A stretch of DNA of 64,000 bases from RBG-16-57-11 sp964503145 (GTDB lineage: Bacteria > Chloroflexota > Anaerolineae > Anaerolineales > UBA4823): contig CAZCYV010000009.1 of NCBI GenBank assembly GCA_964503145.1, forward strand, positions 1 to 64,000. The letters run 5' to 3'. The stretch's first letter is position 1; each line of letters starts with the position of its first letter. Both the position numbers and the translations under genes were made by a program. The notes beneath the pieces are model-generated. The model had not been told where the DNA came from and ran no database searches. It was given only the letters and a program-made list of their open reading frames with translations. Below, one piece after another: positions 42,295 through 51,566 of the stretch.

Positions 42295-43719
42295 ATGGCG
42301 CAAGCATGGAAGGATAAACACGTAGTGATCGTCGGCGCGGCCCGCCAGGGGCTGGCGCTGGCTGGCTACCTGCTTGCCCAGGGCGCTGAGGTGACGCTGA
42401 CCGACAAACGCCCGCTGGACGATATGGCCTCTGCCCGGCTGACGTTGGCGAATCTATCTCCGCAGGCCGATCGGGCCAGGTGGGTATGCGGCGATCATCC
42501 ATTGTACCTGCTGGATGGCGCCGATCTGCTGTGCCTTTCGGGTGGCGTCTCGCCGGAGATTCCGCTGGCGGTCGAAGCGCAACGACGCGGCATTCCCCTC
42601 TCCAACGATTCGCAGATTTTCCTGCAGGTCGTCCCCTGCAAAGTGATCGGGATCACCGGTTCGGCAGGCAAGACGACCACCACCACGCTGGTGGGGCGCA
42701 TCGCCCAGGCGGCCATCGAGGGCTATCCGACGGCCTATCGTCGGGTTTGGGTGGGCGGCAACATCGGCACGCCGCTGATTTCTGTGGTGGACCAGATGCA
42801 GCCGGATGATTTGTGCGTCGTGGAGCTTTCCAGTTTTCAGTTGGAGCTGATGAACCACTCGCCTCAGGTGGCGGCGGTGTTGAACGTTACACCGAATCAC
42901 CTGGACCGCCATGGGACGATGCAGGCGTACCTGGCTGCCAAGGCGCGCATCTTGCAGTTTCAGTCTCCGGAAGATTGCGCCGTGCTCGGCCGCGATGACC
43001 CCGGCGCATGGTCGCTGGCGCCAATGGCGCGCGGCGAATTGACCTCTTTTGGTTTCTCTGAACTGGCTCCGGATCAATCGGGCGTCTTCCTGTATGGCGA
43101 AGCGGTTTACTTGCGCCGCAAGCCGGGCGAAGGTGCAAAGCTGCTGGTCAGCTCGCGGGAAGTGGCCCTGCGCGGCGCGCATAATCTGCTCAACGTGATG
43201 GCCGCCTGCGCCATTGCCGCGGCCGCCGATCTGCCTGCGGAGGCGATGCGGGCTGGCGTGGTGGGTTTTACTGGCGTCCCCCATCGATTGGAGTTCGTCC
43301 GAAGTTGGGGTGGCGCGGATTGGTACAACGATTCGATTGCTACTGCCCCCGAGCGCGCCATGGCCGCTATTCGTTCCTTTGAAGAGCCGTTGATCCTTCT
43401 GGCGGGCGGGCGAGATAAAAATTTGCCCTGGCAGGAATTTGCCGCGCTGGTACGCCGCCGCGTCGATCACCTGATCGTGTTTGGCGAGGCGTCCGAGATC
43501 ATTTTGCAAGCCATGCAGCAGACCCCCGCAGATGCGGGGCAGACTCTGCAATCGATCACCCGATGTCAAGGGCTGCGAGACGCTGTTCAGGCGGCTGCCC
43601 AACTGGTTCAGCCAGGAGATGTGGTGCTTTTATCGCCCGGCGGCACCAGCTTCGATGAGTTTAAGGATTTCGAGGAGCGAGGAGAATGTTTCGTTCAGTG
43701 GGTGAAAAATCTACCATAA
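42295..43719 (+). CDS. murD: UDP-MurNAc-L-alanine:D-glutamate ligase MurD
   Basis: A 474-residue Mur ligase. An N-terminal dinucleotide-like fold (VVIVGAARQGLALA) precedes the ATP loop ITGSAGKTTTTTLV, VLNVTPNHLDRHG and the C-terminal WYNDSIATAPE with LLAGGRDKNL. AGGAGC lies before the ATG at 42295; a longer frame from 42181 lies in mraY and is rejected. Its last 34 bases overlap ftsW. Confidence 0.96.
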   Translation: MAQAWKDKHVVIVGAARQGLALAGYLLAQGAEVTLTDKRPLDDMASARLTLANLSPQADRARWVCGDHPLYLLDGADLLCLSGGVSPEIPLAVEAQRRGIPLSNDSQIFLQVVPCKVIGITGSAGKTTTTTLVGRIAQAAIEGYPTAYRRVWVGGNIGTPLISVVDQMQPDDLCVVELSSFQLELMNHSPQVAAVLNVTPNHLDRHGTMQAYLAAKARILQFQSPEDCAVLGRDDPGAWSLAPMARGELTSFGFSELAPDQSGVFLYGEAVYLRRKPGEGAKLLVSSREVALRGAHNLLNVMAACAIAAAADLPAEAMRAGVVGFTGVPHRLEFVRSWGGADWYNDSIATAPERAMAAIRSFEEPLILLAGGRDKNLPWQEFAALVRRRVDHLIVFGEASEIILQAMQQTPADAGQTLQSITRCQGLRDAVQAAAQLVQPGDVVLLSPGGTSFDEFKDFEERGECFVQWVKNLP

Positions 43720-45044
43720 GAACGAGTTCACGCGCCGATCGGCGGCGCTATCCCAGCATTTTGATCGGGGATGTGCGCCTGCCGTCAGCCGTGGCTCACC
43801 CCAATGCGCGGGTAAAAGCCGTTTCGTCGCGAAGCAGCCGCGTCGCTCAGCTAAAGATCGATGTCCCCTTGTTGCTGGCGGTCATCACCTTGATGATTTT
43901 TGGCCTGATCATGGTCTATTCGGCCAGCTATGATTATTCTCTGAGCTGGTATGGCGATCCGACCACGATTTTCACCCGCCAGGTCATCTGGATGGCGATC
44001 GGCGCCTGTATCGCCATCACGCTGACCTTCATTGACTATCACTATTGGCGGCATTTCGCTGTCCCGGCTATGGGCGTGACGATCTTTCTCTTGTTGGGCG
44101 TGTTGTTCATCAACGAAGTGCTGAACAACGCCACGCGCACTATCTACCGCGGCTCGGTTCAGCCATCCGAATTGGCCAAAGCCATGATCGTCATCTACCT
44201 TTCTGTATGGCTGTACGCCAGGCAAAAGCAGTTGAACAATCTGAGCTTTGGTCTGATCCCCCTGGCGTTGATCCTGGGCATCGTAGGTGGGTTGATCATC
44301 ATTCAACCCGACTTGAGCGCCACCGTCACCATTGTCGTGCTGGGAGGGTTGATGTTCTTCCTGGCGGGCGGCGATTTGCGCCAGATCGGCTTGCTGTTGA
44401 TCGTCACCCTGGTGGTGGGCTGGCTCGTGGTGCAGATCAGCCCTACAGGCAGCCAGCGCATCGCCGATTATCTGGCCGGCGTGAAGGACCCCACCCAGGG
44501 TTCCTATCATGTCCGCCGGGCGTTCGAAGCCTTCGTCAAGGGCGGCTGGTTTGGAGTCGGCCTGGGAAAGGCCGAGACCAAGCTGACCGGCCTGCCGGTC
44601 CCGCCGACGGATAGCATTTTTGCAGTGGTCGGCGAGGAAACCGGCGTGCTTGGCGCTCTGGGGCTGGTCGGCCTGTACATCACGCTGCTCTGGCGTGGTC
44701 TGACGATCTCGCGGCGGGCGCCGGATCAGATGGGCGCGCTGATGGCGGCCGGCCTCAGCCTGTGGATCGCCTGGGAGGCTTTCATTAATATGGCCGTGAT
44801 GGTCAACCTCTTGCCCTTCGCTGGCAATGCGCTGCCGCTGATCAGCGCAGGAGGCTCTAACCTGGTCGTCACCATGGCCGCGATTGGAACCTTGATGAAT
44901 ATTTCTCGGTTATCGGAGAAGCGAAAAGAGGACAATGGCAGATTACTCCATGCGGTTGTTAATCTGCGCGGGCGGGACCGGCGGCGGAGTGTATCCGGCG
45001 CTGGCCGTGCTTCAGGCGCTGCGGGCCGCAATCCAGTGCGCTGA
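43686..45044 (+). CDS. ftsW: Lipid II-polymerising glycosyltransferase FtsW
   Basis: A 452-residue SEDS-family protein with about ten membrane helices. MVYSASYDYS, SVQPSELAKAMIVIYLSVWL, the GGWFGVGLGKAETK loop and PLISAGGSNLVVTMAAIG are SEDS marks. It has an arginine-rich cytoplasmic N-terminal tail of about 55 residues. GGAG before the ATG at 43686 supports the start inside murD. The frame runs 110 bases into murG, adding a basic tail of about 35 residues not typical of the family. Confidence 0.93.
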   Translation: MFRSVGEKSTIRTSSRADRRRYPSILIGDVRLPSAVAHPNARVKAVSSRSSRVAQLKIDVPLLLAVITLMIFGLIMVYSASYDYSLSWYGDPTTIFTRQVIWMAIGACIAITLTFIDYHYWRHFAVPAMGVTIFLLLGVLFINEVLNNATRTIYRGSVQPSELAKAMIVIYLSVWLYARQKQLNNLSFGLIPLALILGIVGGLIIIQPDLSATVTIVVLGGLMFFLAGGDLRQIGLLLIVTLVVGWLVVQISPTGSQRIADYLAGVKDPTQGSYHVRRAFEAFVKGGWFGVGLGKAETKLTGLPVPPTDSIFAVVGEETGVLGALGLVGLYITLLWRGLTISRRAPDQMGALMAAGLSLWIAWEAFINMAVMVNLLPFAGNALPLISAGGSNLVVTMAAIGTLMNISRLSEKRKEDNGRLLHAVVNLRGRDRRRSVSGAGRASGAAGRNPVR

Positions 45045-46131
45045 GCCGAGGGATTTACAGGTTTTGTGGGTCGGCAGCGTTGGAGGCATGGAGGCAGAAC
45101 TGGTGAAGCGAGCGGGTGTTGATTACGCCGAGATCCCAGCCGGTCAGTTGCACGGCGTAGGGATGCGCTTTCTGCCAAATCTGCTGGCGACCGGCCGCGG
45201 CTACTTCGCGGCCCGAACAATCCTGCGCCGCTTTCAACCGCAGGCGTTGTTCTTCACCGGAGGTTTTGTCGCTGTGCCGATGGCGTTGGCGGGCCGTAAA
45301 CTTCCCTCAGTGGTGTATGTGCCGGATATCGAGCCGGGCCTGGCGCTGAAAACGCTGTCTCGTTTTGCTCGCCGCATTGCGGTCACCACGGAAGAATCGC
45401 GGCGATACTTCTCAAAGTCCGCTGCCGTGACCGTGACGGGTTACCCGTTGCGCTCCGATCTGGTGGCCTGGGAGCGCAAAGCGGCCCAGGAGGCGCTCCA
45501 ACTATCGCCGGACCTACCCACTTTGCTGGTTTTTGGCGGCAGCAAGGGCGCTCGTTCGATCAACACCGCCTTGATGGCGATCTTGCCAGACCTGCTGAGC
45601 GAGATGCAGGTGGTGCATATCACCGGCGCATTAGATTGGCCAGCAGTGCAAGACAGCCGGAATCGGCTGGCCGCAAAGTTGGCGACCACCGGAACTGCGT
45701 CGCTGCTCGTGGCGCGCTATCGCCCTTACGCTTATCTGCACGACGAAATGGGGGCGGCTTTTGCTGCCGCCGACCTGGTTGTGTGCCGGGCGGGCGCCTC
45801 CACGCTGGGCGAGTTGCCTGCCTACGGCCTGCCGGCGATCCTGATACCCTATCCATATGCCTGGCGCTATCAGCATGTCAACGCCCAGTACCTGGCCCGC
45901 CGCGGCGCAGCCCAAATCCTGGCAGATCAGGAGCTTCCGACGCAGTTGTTGCCGTTGGTGCGCCAACTCATGCGCGATCCGCAGCAGAGAGCGCGCATGC
46001 AGCAGACGATGCGTTCGCTGGCCCAACCTCTGGCGGCGCATACCATTGCCTCGTTGTTATTGGAATATCTGGATGTAAGACGATGGGACACCTCCAGCAA
46101 CATTGCCCACCCTGAAGGAAGGATGCCATGA
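44935..46131 (+). CDS. murG: Lipid II synthase (GlcNAc transferase) MurG
   Basis: A 398-residue peripheral membrane enzyme adding GlcNAc to lipid I. The glycine-rich GGTGGGVYPALAV, FGGSKGARSIN and the donor-site RAGASTLGELPAYGLPAILIP are family marks. AGAGGAC sits before the ATG at 44935; an ATG at 44950 is a shorter option. About 40 residues longer than the E. coli protein, mainly at the C-terminus. Confidence 0.95.
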   Translation: MADYSMRLLICAGGTGGGVYPALAVLQALRAAIQCAEPRDLQVLWVGSVGGMEAELVKRAGVDYAEIPAGQLHGVGMRFLPNLLATGRGYFAARTILRRFQPQALFFTGGFVAVPMALAGRKLPSVVYVPDIEPGLALKTLSRFARRIAVTTEESRRYFSKSAAVTVTGYPLRSDLVAWERKAAQEALQLSPDLPTLLVFGGSKGARSINTALMAILPDLLSEMQVVHITGALDWPAVQDSRNRLAAKLATTGTASLLVARYRPYAYLHDEMGAAFAAADLVVCRAGASTLGELPAYGLPAILIPYPYAWRYQHVNAQYLARRGAAQILADQELPTQLLPLVRQLMRDPQQRARMQQTMRSLAQPLAAHTIASLLLEYLDVRRWDTSSNIAHPEGRMP

Positions 46132-46658
46132 TTGCTCTGGTGATGGTCTTCGTGATCTTCCTGATCTTTTTTGGGATTATCGGCGCCTCGCGCGGTTGGG
46201 CGAAGGAAGTCCTGGTCATTGCCAGCGTCATCCTGGCGTTAGCTACGATAACCCTCCTGGAAGTTGTACTCAAGCTGGATCAATTGATCAAGAATGCTAC
46301 GGTCTGGTATTGGATCCGCATAGGCATTTTGTTTGGCCTGGTGCTCTTCGGCTATAAGTCGCCGAAAGTGCCGCGCATTTCGAAAGCCACCGAGAAAAGC
46401 GCCTTTGTTGGAAGCTGGATCCTTGGCTTCATCATGGGCATCCTCAGCGGATATTTCGTCATCGGGACCGCCTGGTATTATTCGCAGGCCGCGAACTATC
46501 CGCTCATCGGTGATTTCATTACCAAGCCGACGGGAGGTCTTGCCGATGCGACTCAGCGAGTCTTGAATATCCTGCCTCCTAACTGGCTGGATTCACCATG
46601 GACTGTTTTCTTTGCAGTGGTGGTGATTTTTATTTTCGTAATCGTTTATTTTGTCTGA
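46128..46658 (+). CDS. CvpA-like membrane protein within the dcw cluster
   Basis: A 176-residue protein with about five hydrophobic helices. The start FFGIIGASRGWAKEVLVIASVIL recalls the CvpA family (a GxxRGxxxE pattern in the first helices), but the rest is divergent. It overlaps the murG stop (ATGA) and ends 1 base before murC, so it is locked into the cell-wall transcript. Its role is unknown; CvpA proteins are linked to envelope integrity. Confidence 0.65.
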   Translation: MIALVMVFVIFLIFFGIIGASRGWAKEVLVIASVILALATITLLEVVLKLDQLIKNATVWYWIRIGILFGLVLFGYKSPKVPRISKATEKSAFVGSWILGFIMGILSGYFVIGTAWYYSQAANYPLIGDFITKPTGGLADATQRVLNILPPNWLDSPWTVFFAVVVIFIFVIVYFV

Positions 46659-46659
46659 A

Positions 46660-48063
46660 ATGGAGCACATCCACTTGATCGGTATCGGAGGCAGCGGCCT
46701 TTCCGCCATCGCCACAGTCCTGCTCGAGCGAGGTTACCAGGTGAGCGGCTCGGATCGTCAGGAGACGCCCCTCACCCGGCACTTGCAGGAGAGCGGCGTG
46801 CGCATCGATTACGGGCACCGGGCGGAGAACATCCGGGGGGCAGACCGGGTGGTGCGCTCTTCCGCGGTCACCGATGAGAACGTGGAAGTGCAAGCGGCGC
46901 GCGCAGCGGGCATCCCGGTGCTCAAACGGGCGGACTTCTTGCAAGAGTTGATCGCCGGCCAATTGCCCGTGGCCATTGCCGGGACGCACGGCAAGACCAC
47001 CACCACGGCGATGATCGCCTGGGCGCTCACCGCTCTGGGCGCTGATCCGTCGTATGTTATCGGCGGCGTCTCGGCCGACCTGGGCGCAAATGCGCACGCC
47101 GGACAGGGGCAGTTTTTCGTCATCGAAGCAGACGAGTATGACCGCATGTTCCTGGGCATCCGCCCATATCTGGCGGTGGTGACCAACATCGAACACGACC
47201 ACCCCGACTGCTATCCGACGCCCGAAGATTTTTATCTCGCCTTTCGGCAGTTCGCCCTGGGGATGCAAGACGATGGCGTGTTGATTGCCTGTGGGGAAGA
47301 CCACGGCGCGGCCCGATTGCTGGAGGAAGCGCGCCAGATCGGATTGCAGGCCGTGTCTTACGGGTCGGGCGCTGAGGCGTATGACTATTGCGCGGTCAGG
47401 CTAGAGCCGAACGCCCTGGGCGGCCTGACCTTCGACGTCCTGCGCCAGGGTGATGTCATTGCGGCCGGGGTTGACCTGCAAGTGCCGGGCGAGCACAATG
47501 TGCGCAACGCGCTGGCTGCGCTATGCGTAATCGATCGCCTGGGTCTGCCCGTCGATCGAGCGGCGCAGGCTTTGCGCCGGTTCCGCGGCGCTGGGCGGCG
47601 CTTTGAAATTCGCGGCGAATACAATGGCGTGATCCTGATCGACGATTATGCGCACCACCCCACGGAAATCCGGGCGACGCTGGCGGCGGCGCGCATGCGC
47701 TATCCCGATCGCCGCCTCTGGGCAGTCTGGCAGCCGCACACCTATTCCCGCACTCGCACCCTGTTCGATCAATTCGCTGCGGCTTTCGACGGGGCGGATG
47801 GCGTCCTGGTGACCGAGGTTTTCCCGGCCCGCGAGGTTGCCCCGGCGGATGGCTTTTCTGCTCGCCTGGTGGCCGATGCCATTGCCCGGCGCAGCGAGAA
47901 CGCCGGTAAGCCGGTCCTGTTTGCGGTCACCCTGAAGGACGCTGTGGATCAGCTCGCCCGGCAGGTGCAGCCGGGGGATGCGCTTCTGGTGCTTTCGGCT
48001 GGGGACGCCGATCAGATCACAGTCGAGTTGTCTCGGCGGTTGTCGGGAAGCTGGAAGGTCTAA
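46660..48063 (+). CDS. murC: UDP-MurNAc:L-alanine ligase MurC
   Basis: A 467-residue Mur ligase. IGIGGSGLSAIATVLLERG, the ATP loop AGTHGKTTTTAM, IEADEYDR and the late DDYAHHPTEIRATL are MurC marks. The ATG at 46660 is used; it has no clear ribosome site and is probably coupled to the preceding stop at 46656-46658, with a TTG at 46651 as alternative. Confidence 0.96.
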   Translation: MEHIHLIGIGGSGLSAIATVLLERGYQVSGSDRQETPLTRHLQESGVRIDYGHRAENIRGADRVVRSSAVTDENVEVQAARAAGIPVLKRADFLQELIAGQLPVAIAGTHGKTTTTAMIAWALTALGADPSYVIGGVSADLGANAHAGQGQFFVIEADEYDRMFLGIRPYLAVVTNIEHDHPDCYPTPEDFYLAFRQFALGMQDDGVLIACGEDHGAARLLEEARQIGLQAVSYGSGAEAYDYCAVRLEPNALGGLTFDVLRQGDVIAAGVDLQVPGEHNVRNALAALCVIDRLGLPVDRAAQALRRFRGAGRRFEIRGEYNGVILIDDYAHHPTEIRATLAAARMRYPDRRLWAVWQPHTYSRTRTLFDQFAAAFDGADGVLVTEVFPAREVAPADGFSARLVADAIARRSENAGKPVLFAVTLKDAVDQLARQVQPGDALLVLSAGDADQITVELSRRLSGSWKV

Positions 48064-48078
48064 AAAACGGAGAAAAGC

Positions 48079-48279
48079 ATGGCTGAAGAAAAACGCACCT
48101 TCGAATCCGATGCGCAACTGCTTTCACCCCTGAAGCTGCAGGCGCGTCGCCCGAAAGCGAAAAAGCGCCCCGCAGATCACCTGCCCGAAATTGAGGCGGA
48201 TGAGCTTTCGGAGCACGCTTCGCTGCCCATCTCGCAAGAGTTAATCCTGCGTCTGATCAAGGTGTTGAAAGAGACATGA
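48079..48279 (+). CDS. Small uncharacterised protein between murC and murB
   Basis: A 66-residue protein with a clear ribosome site (ACGGAGAAAAG) before its ATG. It has a charged middle section (ARRPKAKKRPADHLPEIE) and a short amphipathic end (QELILRLIKVLKE); no membrane helix or known motif is visible. The tight placement (15 bases after murC, 4 before murB) suggests a real gene tied to cell wall synthesis. Function unknown. Confidence 0.6.
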   Translation: MAEEKRTFESDAQLLSPLKLQARRPKAKKRPADHLPEIEADELSEHASLPISQELILRLIKVLKET

Positions 48280-48283
48280 TGGC

Positions 48284-49255
48284 ATGATCGCCCTGGGCCT
48301 ACACGTGTTGGACCTGCATCTGTTGCGCACGAACTTCGGCAGCCGCCTGCAAGAGCAGGCGCCCCTGGCGCGGCTCACCGCTGCGCGCCTGGGCGGACCT
48401 GCCGATGCGTTGTTGGAAGTCGAGAACTCGCAGGAGTTGATGGATGCGGTTCTGTTGGCCTGGGAGCAAGATTGGCCTTTTATCGTCCTGGGCGGCGGCT
48501 CGAATGTCCTGATCAGCGACGCCGGGGTGCGCGGCCTGGTGATCCTGAACCGCGCCCGGCAGGTTCGCTTCGATGAGCAGGCCGAGCCGCCGACGGTTTG
48601 GGCCGAGTCGGGAGTTAACTTTGGCTTGCTGGCGCGCCAGGCGGCGCAGCGTGGCTTGGCAGGGCTGGAATGGGCGGCCGGCATCCCGGGGACGCTGGGC
48701 GGCGCCGTGGTTGGCAACGCCGGGGCGCATGGCGGCGACATGGCGGGGAACTTGATCCTGGCCGAAATCTTGCACCTTCCCGATGACAGGCGGCAAGACA
48801 AGCCTGAGCTTCAGGTATGGCCGGTGGAGAAACTGGAATATGCCTATCGCAGCAGCGTCTTGAAACGCCAGGGCAGGACAGGCCGAAGTCGGCCCTCTGC
48901 GGTTGTCCTGGCGGCGCAGTTACGCTTAGAGCGCTCGGCGCCGGAGCAGGTGCAGGCCAGGATCGATGAGTTTGTGGCCTACCGCAAGCGCACTCAGCCG
49001 CCGGGGGCCAGCATGGGTTCGATGTTCAAAAACCCACCCGGCGATTACGCTGGCCGTTTGATCGAGGCCGCCGGCCTGAAAGGCGCCCGCGTGGGCGATG
49101 CGCAGATCAGCCCGGTGCACGCGAACTTTTTCATCAATTTGGGCAATGCCAGCGCCAGGGACATCCGTGCGTTGATCGAACTGGCGCAAGAGACGGTGCT
49201 GCGCAAGTTCGGCGTTGCCCTCGAACTGGAGATCGAACTGATCGGTGAATGGTGA
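48284..49255 (+). CDS. murB: UDP-N-acetylenolpyruvoylglucosamine reductase MurB
   Basis: A 323-residue FAD enzyme that reduces enolpyruvyl-UDP-GlcNAc to UDP-MurNAc. TAARLGGPADALLEV, LGGGSNVLISD (FAD site), MGSMFKNPPGDYAGRLIEAAGLKG and the closing LEIELIG are typical. The tyrosine/serine region and the length suggest the short (type II) form. The start at 48284 has a weak ribosome site and follows orf66 closely. Confidence 0.95.
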   Translation: MIALGLHVLDLHLLRTNFGSRLQEQAPLARLTAARLGGPADALLEVENSQELMDAVLLAWEQDWPFIVLGGGSNVLISDAGVRGLVILNRARQVRFDEQAEPPTVWAESGVNFGLLARQAAQRGLAGLEWAAGIPGTLGGAVVGNAGAHGGDMAGNLILAEILHLPDDRRQDKPELQVWPVEKLEYAYRSSVLKRQGRTGRSRPSAVVLAAQLRLERSAPEQVQARIDEFVAYRKRTQPPGASMGSMFKNPPGDYAGRLIEAAGLKGARVGDAQISPVHANFFINLGNASARDIRALIELAQETVLRKFGVALELEIELIGEW

Positions 49256-50391
49256 TGCGAATGGGTGAGAAGTTGCGGGTTGGGGTGATTTTTGGCGGTC
49301 GTTCAGGGGAGCATGAGGTTTCCCTGATGTCGGCGCGCTCTGTGCTGGCCGCCTTCGACCCCGATAAGTACATCGTCACTCAGATTGGCATCAGCCACGA
49401 GGGCGCCTGGCTGGTCGGCGATCGGGCTTTGGATGCTTTGCAATCTGGCGATCTGGGATTGCTTTCCCAGGCCGCCCTTTTGCCAGATCCGACTCATCCA
49501 GGCCTGCACACGCTGAGCCCGGCCGCGCCGGGCGAACTGCTGCAACACCTGACCGATCTGGACGTCGTCTTTCCGGTGCTGCATGGCACGTTCGGCGAGG
49601 ATGGGGCGATTCAAGGCCTGTTCGAACTGGCCGATCTGGCTTATGTCGGCGCAGGCGTGCTTGGCTCTGCTCTCGGCATGGATAAAGCGCTGTTCAAGAC
49701 GGTGATGCGCGCCAACGGTATCCCGGTGGTGGATTGGATCGTTGCCTCCCGCGCCGAGATTCAGGCTGACGTTCAGGCGGTCGTCGATCGGGCGCTCAAA
49801 TTATCCGATTTCCCGTTGTTCATCAAGCCCGCCAACCTGGGTTCTTCCGTGGGCGTCACCCGCTGCATGACCCCGTCGGACGTGGTCGAGGGTCTGTACG
49901 AAGCCGCGCGTTTCGATCGCCGCGTGTTGGTCGAGCGAGGATTGGAACACCCCCGAGAGATCGAGGTGAGCGTTCTGGGCAACGATGCGCCGTTGGCCTC
50001 CGCGCCGGGCGAAATCTTGCCCAGTCGAGAGTTTTATTCGTACGAATCGAAGTATCTCGATGGCGCATCGGAACTGCTCATCCCTGCGCCGATCTCCGGT
50101 GAATTGTCGCGGCGCATCCAATCCCTGGCGATCCAGGCTTATCGCGCCATCGATTGCGCCGGCATGGCCAGAGTGGATTTCTTGCTCAGCCAGGGCGACA
50201 ATGGCTTGGAAGAACTGTACCTGGGTGAACTGAACACCATCCCAGGTTTTACTCAGATCAGCATGTATCCCAAACTGTGGGAGCACAGTGGATTGTCTTA
50301 TCCGGCGTTGATCGACCGATTGATACAACTGGCTCTGGAGCGCAAAGCCGAGCGCGATCGAACCGAACGGCGCTTCCACAGGGAGTCTTGA
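49255..50391 (+). CDS. ddl: D-alanine-D-alanine ligase
   Basis: A 378-residue ATP-grasp enzyme. GVIFGGRSGEHEVSLMSA, DLDVVFPVLHGTFGEDGAIQG, FIKPANLGSSVGVTR and the metal site LGELNTIPGFTQ are all present. The ATG at 49255 shares a base with the murB stop (TGATG) and has GGTGA 6 bases upstream; ATGs at 49249 and 49261 are alternatives. It supplies the dipeptide used by MurF. Confidence 0.96.
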   Translation: MRMGEKLRVGVIFGGRSGEHEVSLMSARSVLAAFDPDKYIVTQIGISHEGAWLVGDRALDALQSGDLGLLSQAALLPDPTHPGLHTLSPAAPGELLQHLTDLDVVFPVLHGTFGEDGAIQGLFELADLAYVGAGVLGSALGMDKALFKTVMRANGIPVVDWIVASRAEIQADVQAVVDRALKLSDFPLFIKPANLGSSVGVTRCMTPSDVVEGLYEAARFDRRVLVERGLEHPREIEVSVLGNDAPLASAPGEILPSREFYSYESKYLDGASELLIPAPISGELSRRIQSLAIQAYRAIDCAGMARVDFLLSQGDNGLEELYLGELNTIPGFTQISMYPKLWEHSGLSYPALIDRLIQLALERKAERDRTERRFHRES

Positions 50392-50393
50392 CT

Positions 50394-51560
50394 ATGAGCA
50401 GGCGAGATGAGATGAAAGCCAACAACACACACGAGCGGGGCAGGGCAGCCCCATCGCGCCGCACGGATGAGATCCGCCGCCGCCGCACGGCGCAATCTCA
50501 TGCTGCCCGACAAAAAGAACGCCGCCAACGTTCCTCCTCTCTGCTGGGTGGCATCATGGGTCGTTCTGCGCCTGGCCGCCGCGCAAGCGCGGCGGTGGGC
50601 GCGCCGCCGGTGATGGCGCGGGGTTTCGCCGCCCGCACCTCGTCATCCGCCGCCCAGCGAGGATATAAGGCCCGCCGGCTGTACAATGTGAGCCTGAGCG
50701 CGCCGGGTGCAGAGATGCGCCTGCCCACGCTGCCACGCCTGGGCCTGGGCTGGCGCTCGGCTTCGTTTCTCTTGCTTGCTTTCTTGTTGGGCATCCTGTA
50801 CTATTTCTGGACAGCGCCTGACTTTCAAGTAAAGGAGGCCAAAGTCAGCGGCCTTCAGCGCCTCACCCGTGCGGATGTCAACAGGGCGCTGGCCTTGCAG
50901 GGTCAGCCCGTGTTCACCCTGGATGCCGGCCAAATCCAGAACGAGTTGCTCGAGGCTTTCCCGGAATTTTCCCAGGTTGCGGCCCAGATCGAACTGCCCA
51001 ACACCCTGGTGATCACGGTGACCGAACGCGTGCCGGTGTTGATCTGGCGCCAGGACGGGGCCTCGAAACTGGTGGATGCGCAGGGGATGACCTTCCCGGC
51101 GCGGGATGAGGCGGCGCTGAGCGCCTATCCGGTGATCGAGGCTGCCGGGGATCCTCCGCCGCTGCCCGGCGCAATGGATCCGGCGACGATGGCGATCGAC
51201 AGGCCGGTGGACATCGAGAAGGTGCTGGCCGACGGCCTGAAGTTGGGTCTGCCGCTGGAGGGCGAAGCGACGCCGTTCCTGGCGCCAGAGACCGTCGCTG
51301 CGTTATTGCAGATCATCGACCAGGCCCCGAATGGCGCCCAGGTCATCTATGAGCCGGCGCATGGATTTGGCTGGCTGGATCGTCGGGGCTGGAAGGTGTA
51401 TTTTGGACATCTTCCCCCCGGTGAACCGCCTCAGATCGAGGCCAGGCTGCAGGTATATCGGGCGATATTAGATCAGGTGAAAGCCGCCGGCGCAAAGCCG
51501 AGCGTGATCAGCGTGGAATATCTCCACGTACCTTATTATCAACTGGAGCCATCGGAGTAA
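50394..51560 (+). CDS. ftsQ: FtsQ/DivIB-type division protein
   Basis: A 388-residue bitopic protein. A long, arginine-rich cytoplasmic tail (about 120 residues, with TDEIRRRRTAQSHAARQKER) precedes one membrane helix near 123-142 and a POTRA domain beginning FQVKEAKVSGLQRLTRADVNRAL. The POTRA start and the place between ddl and ftsA identify it. Typical FtsQ tails are much shorter. AGGGAG precedes the ATG at 50394; the longer frame from 50277 lies in ddl. Confidence 0.88.
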   Translation: MSRRDEMKANNTHERGRAAPSRRTDEIRRRRTAQSHAARQKERRQRSSSLLGGIMGRSAPGRRASAAVGAPPVMARGFAARTSSSAAQRGYKARRLYNVSLSAPGAEMRLPTLPRLGLGWRSASFLLLAFLLGILYYFWTAPDFQVKEAKVSGLQRLTRADVNRALALQGQPVFTLDAGQIQNELLEAFPEFSQVAAQIELPNTLVITVTERVPVLIWRQDGASKLVDAQGMTFPARDEAALSAYPVIEAAGDPPPLPGAMDPATMAIDRPVDIEKVLADGLKLGLPLEGEATPFLAPETVAALLQIIDQAPNGAQVIYEPAHGFGWLDRRGWKVYFGHLPPGEPPQIEARLQVYRAILDQVKAAGAKPSVISVEYLHVPYYQLEPSE

Positions 51561-51566
51561 TTGCCT

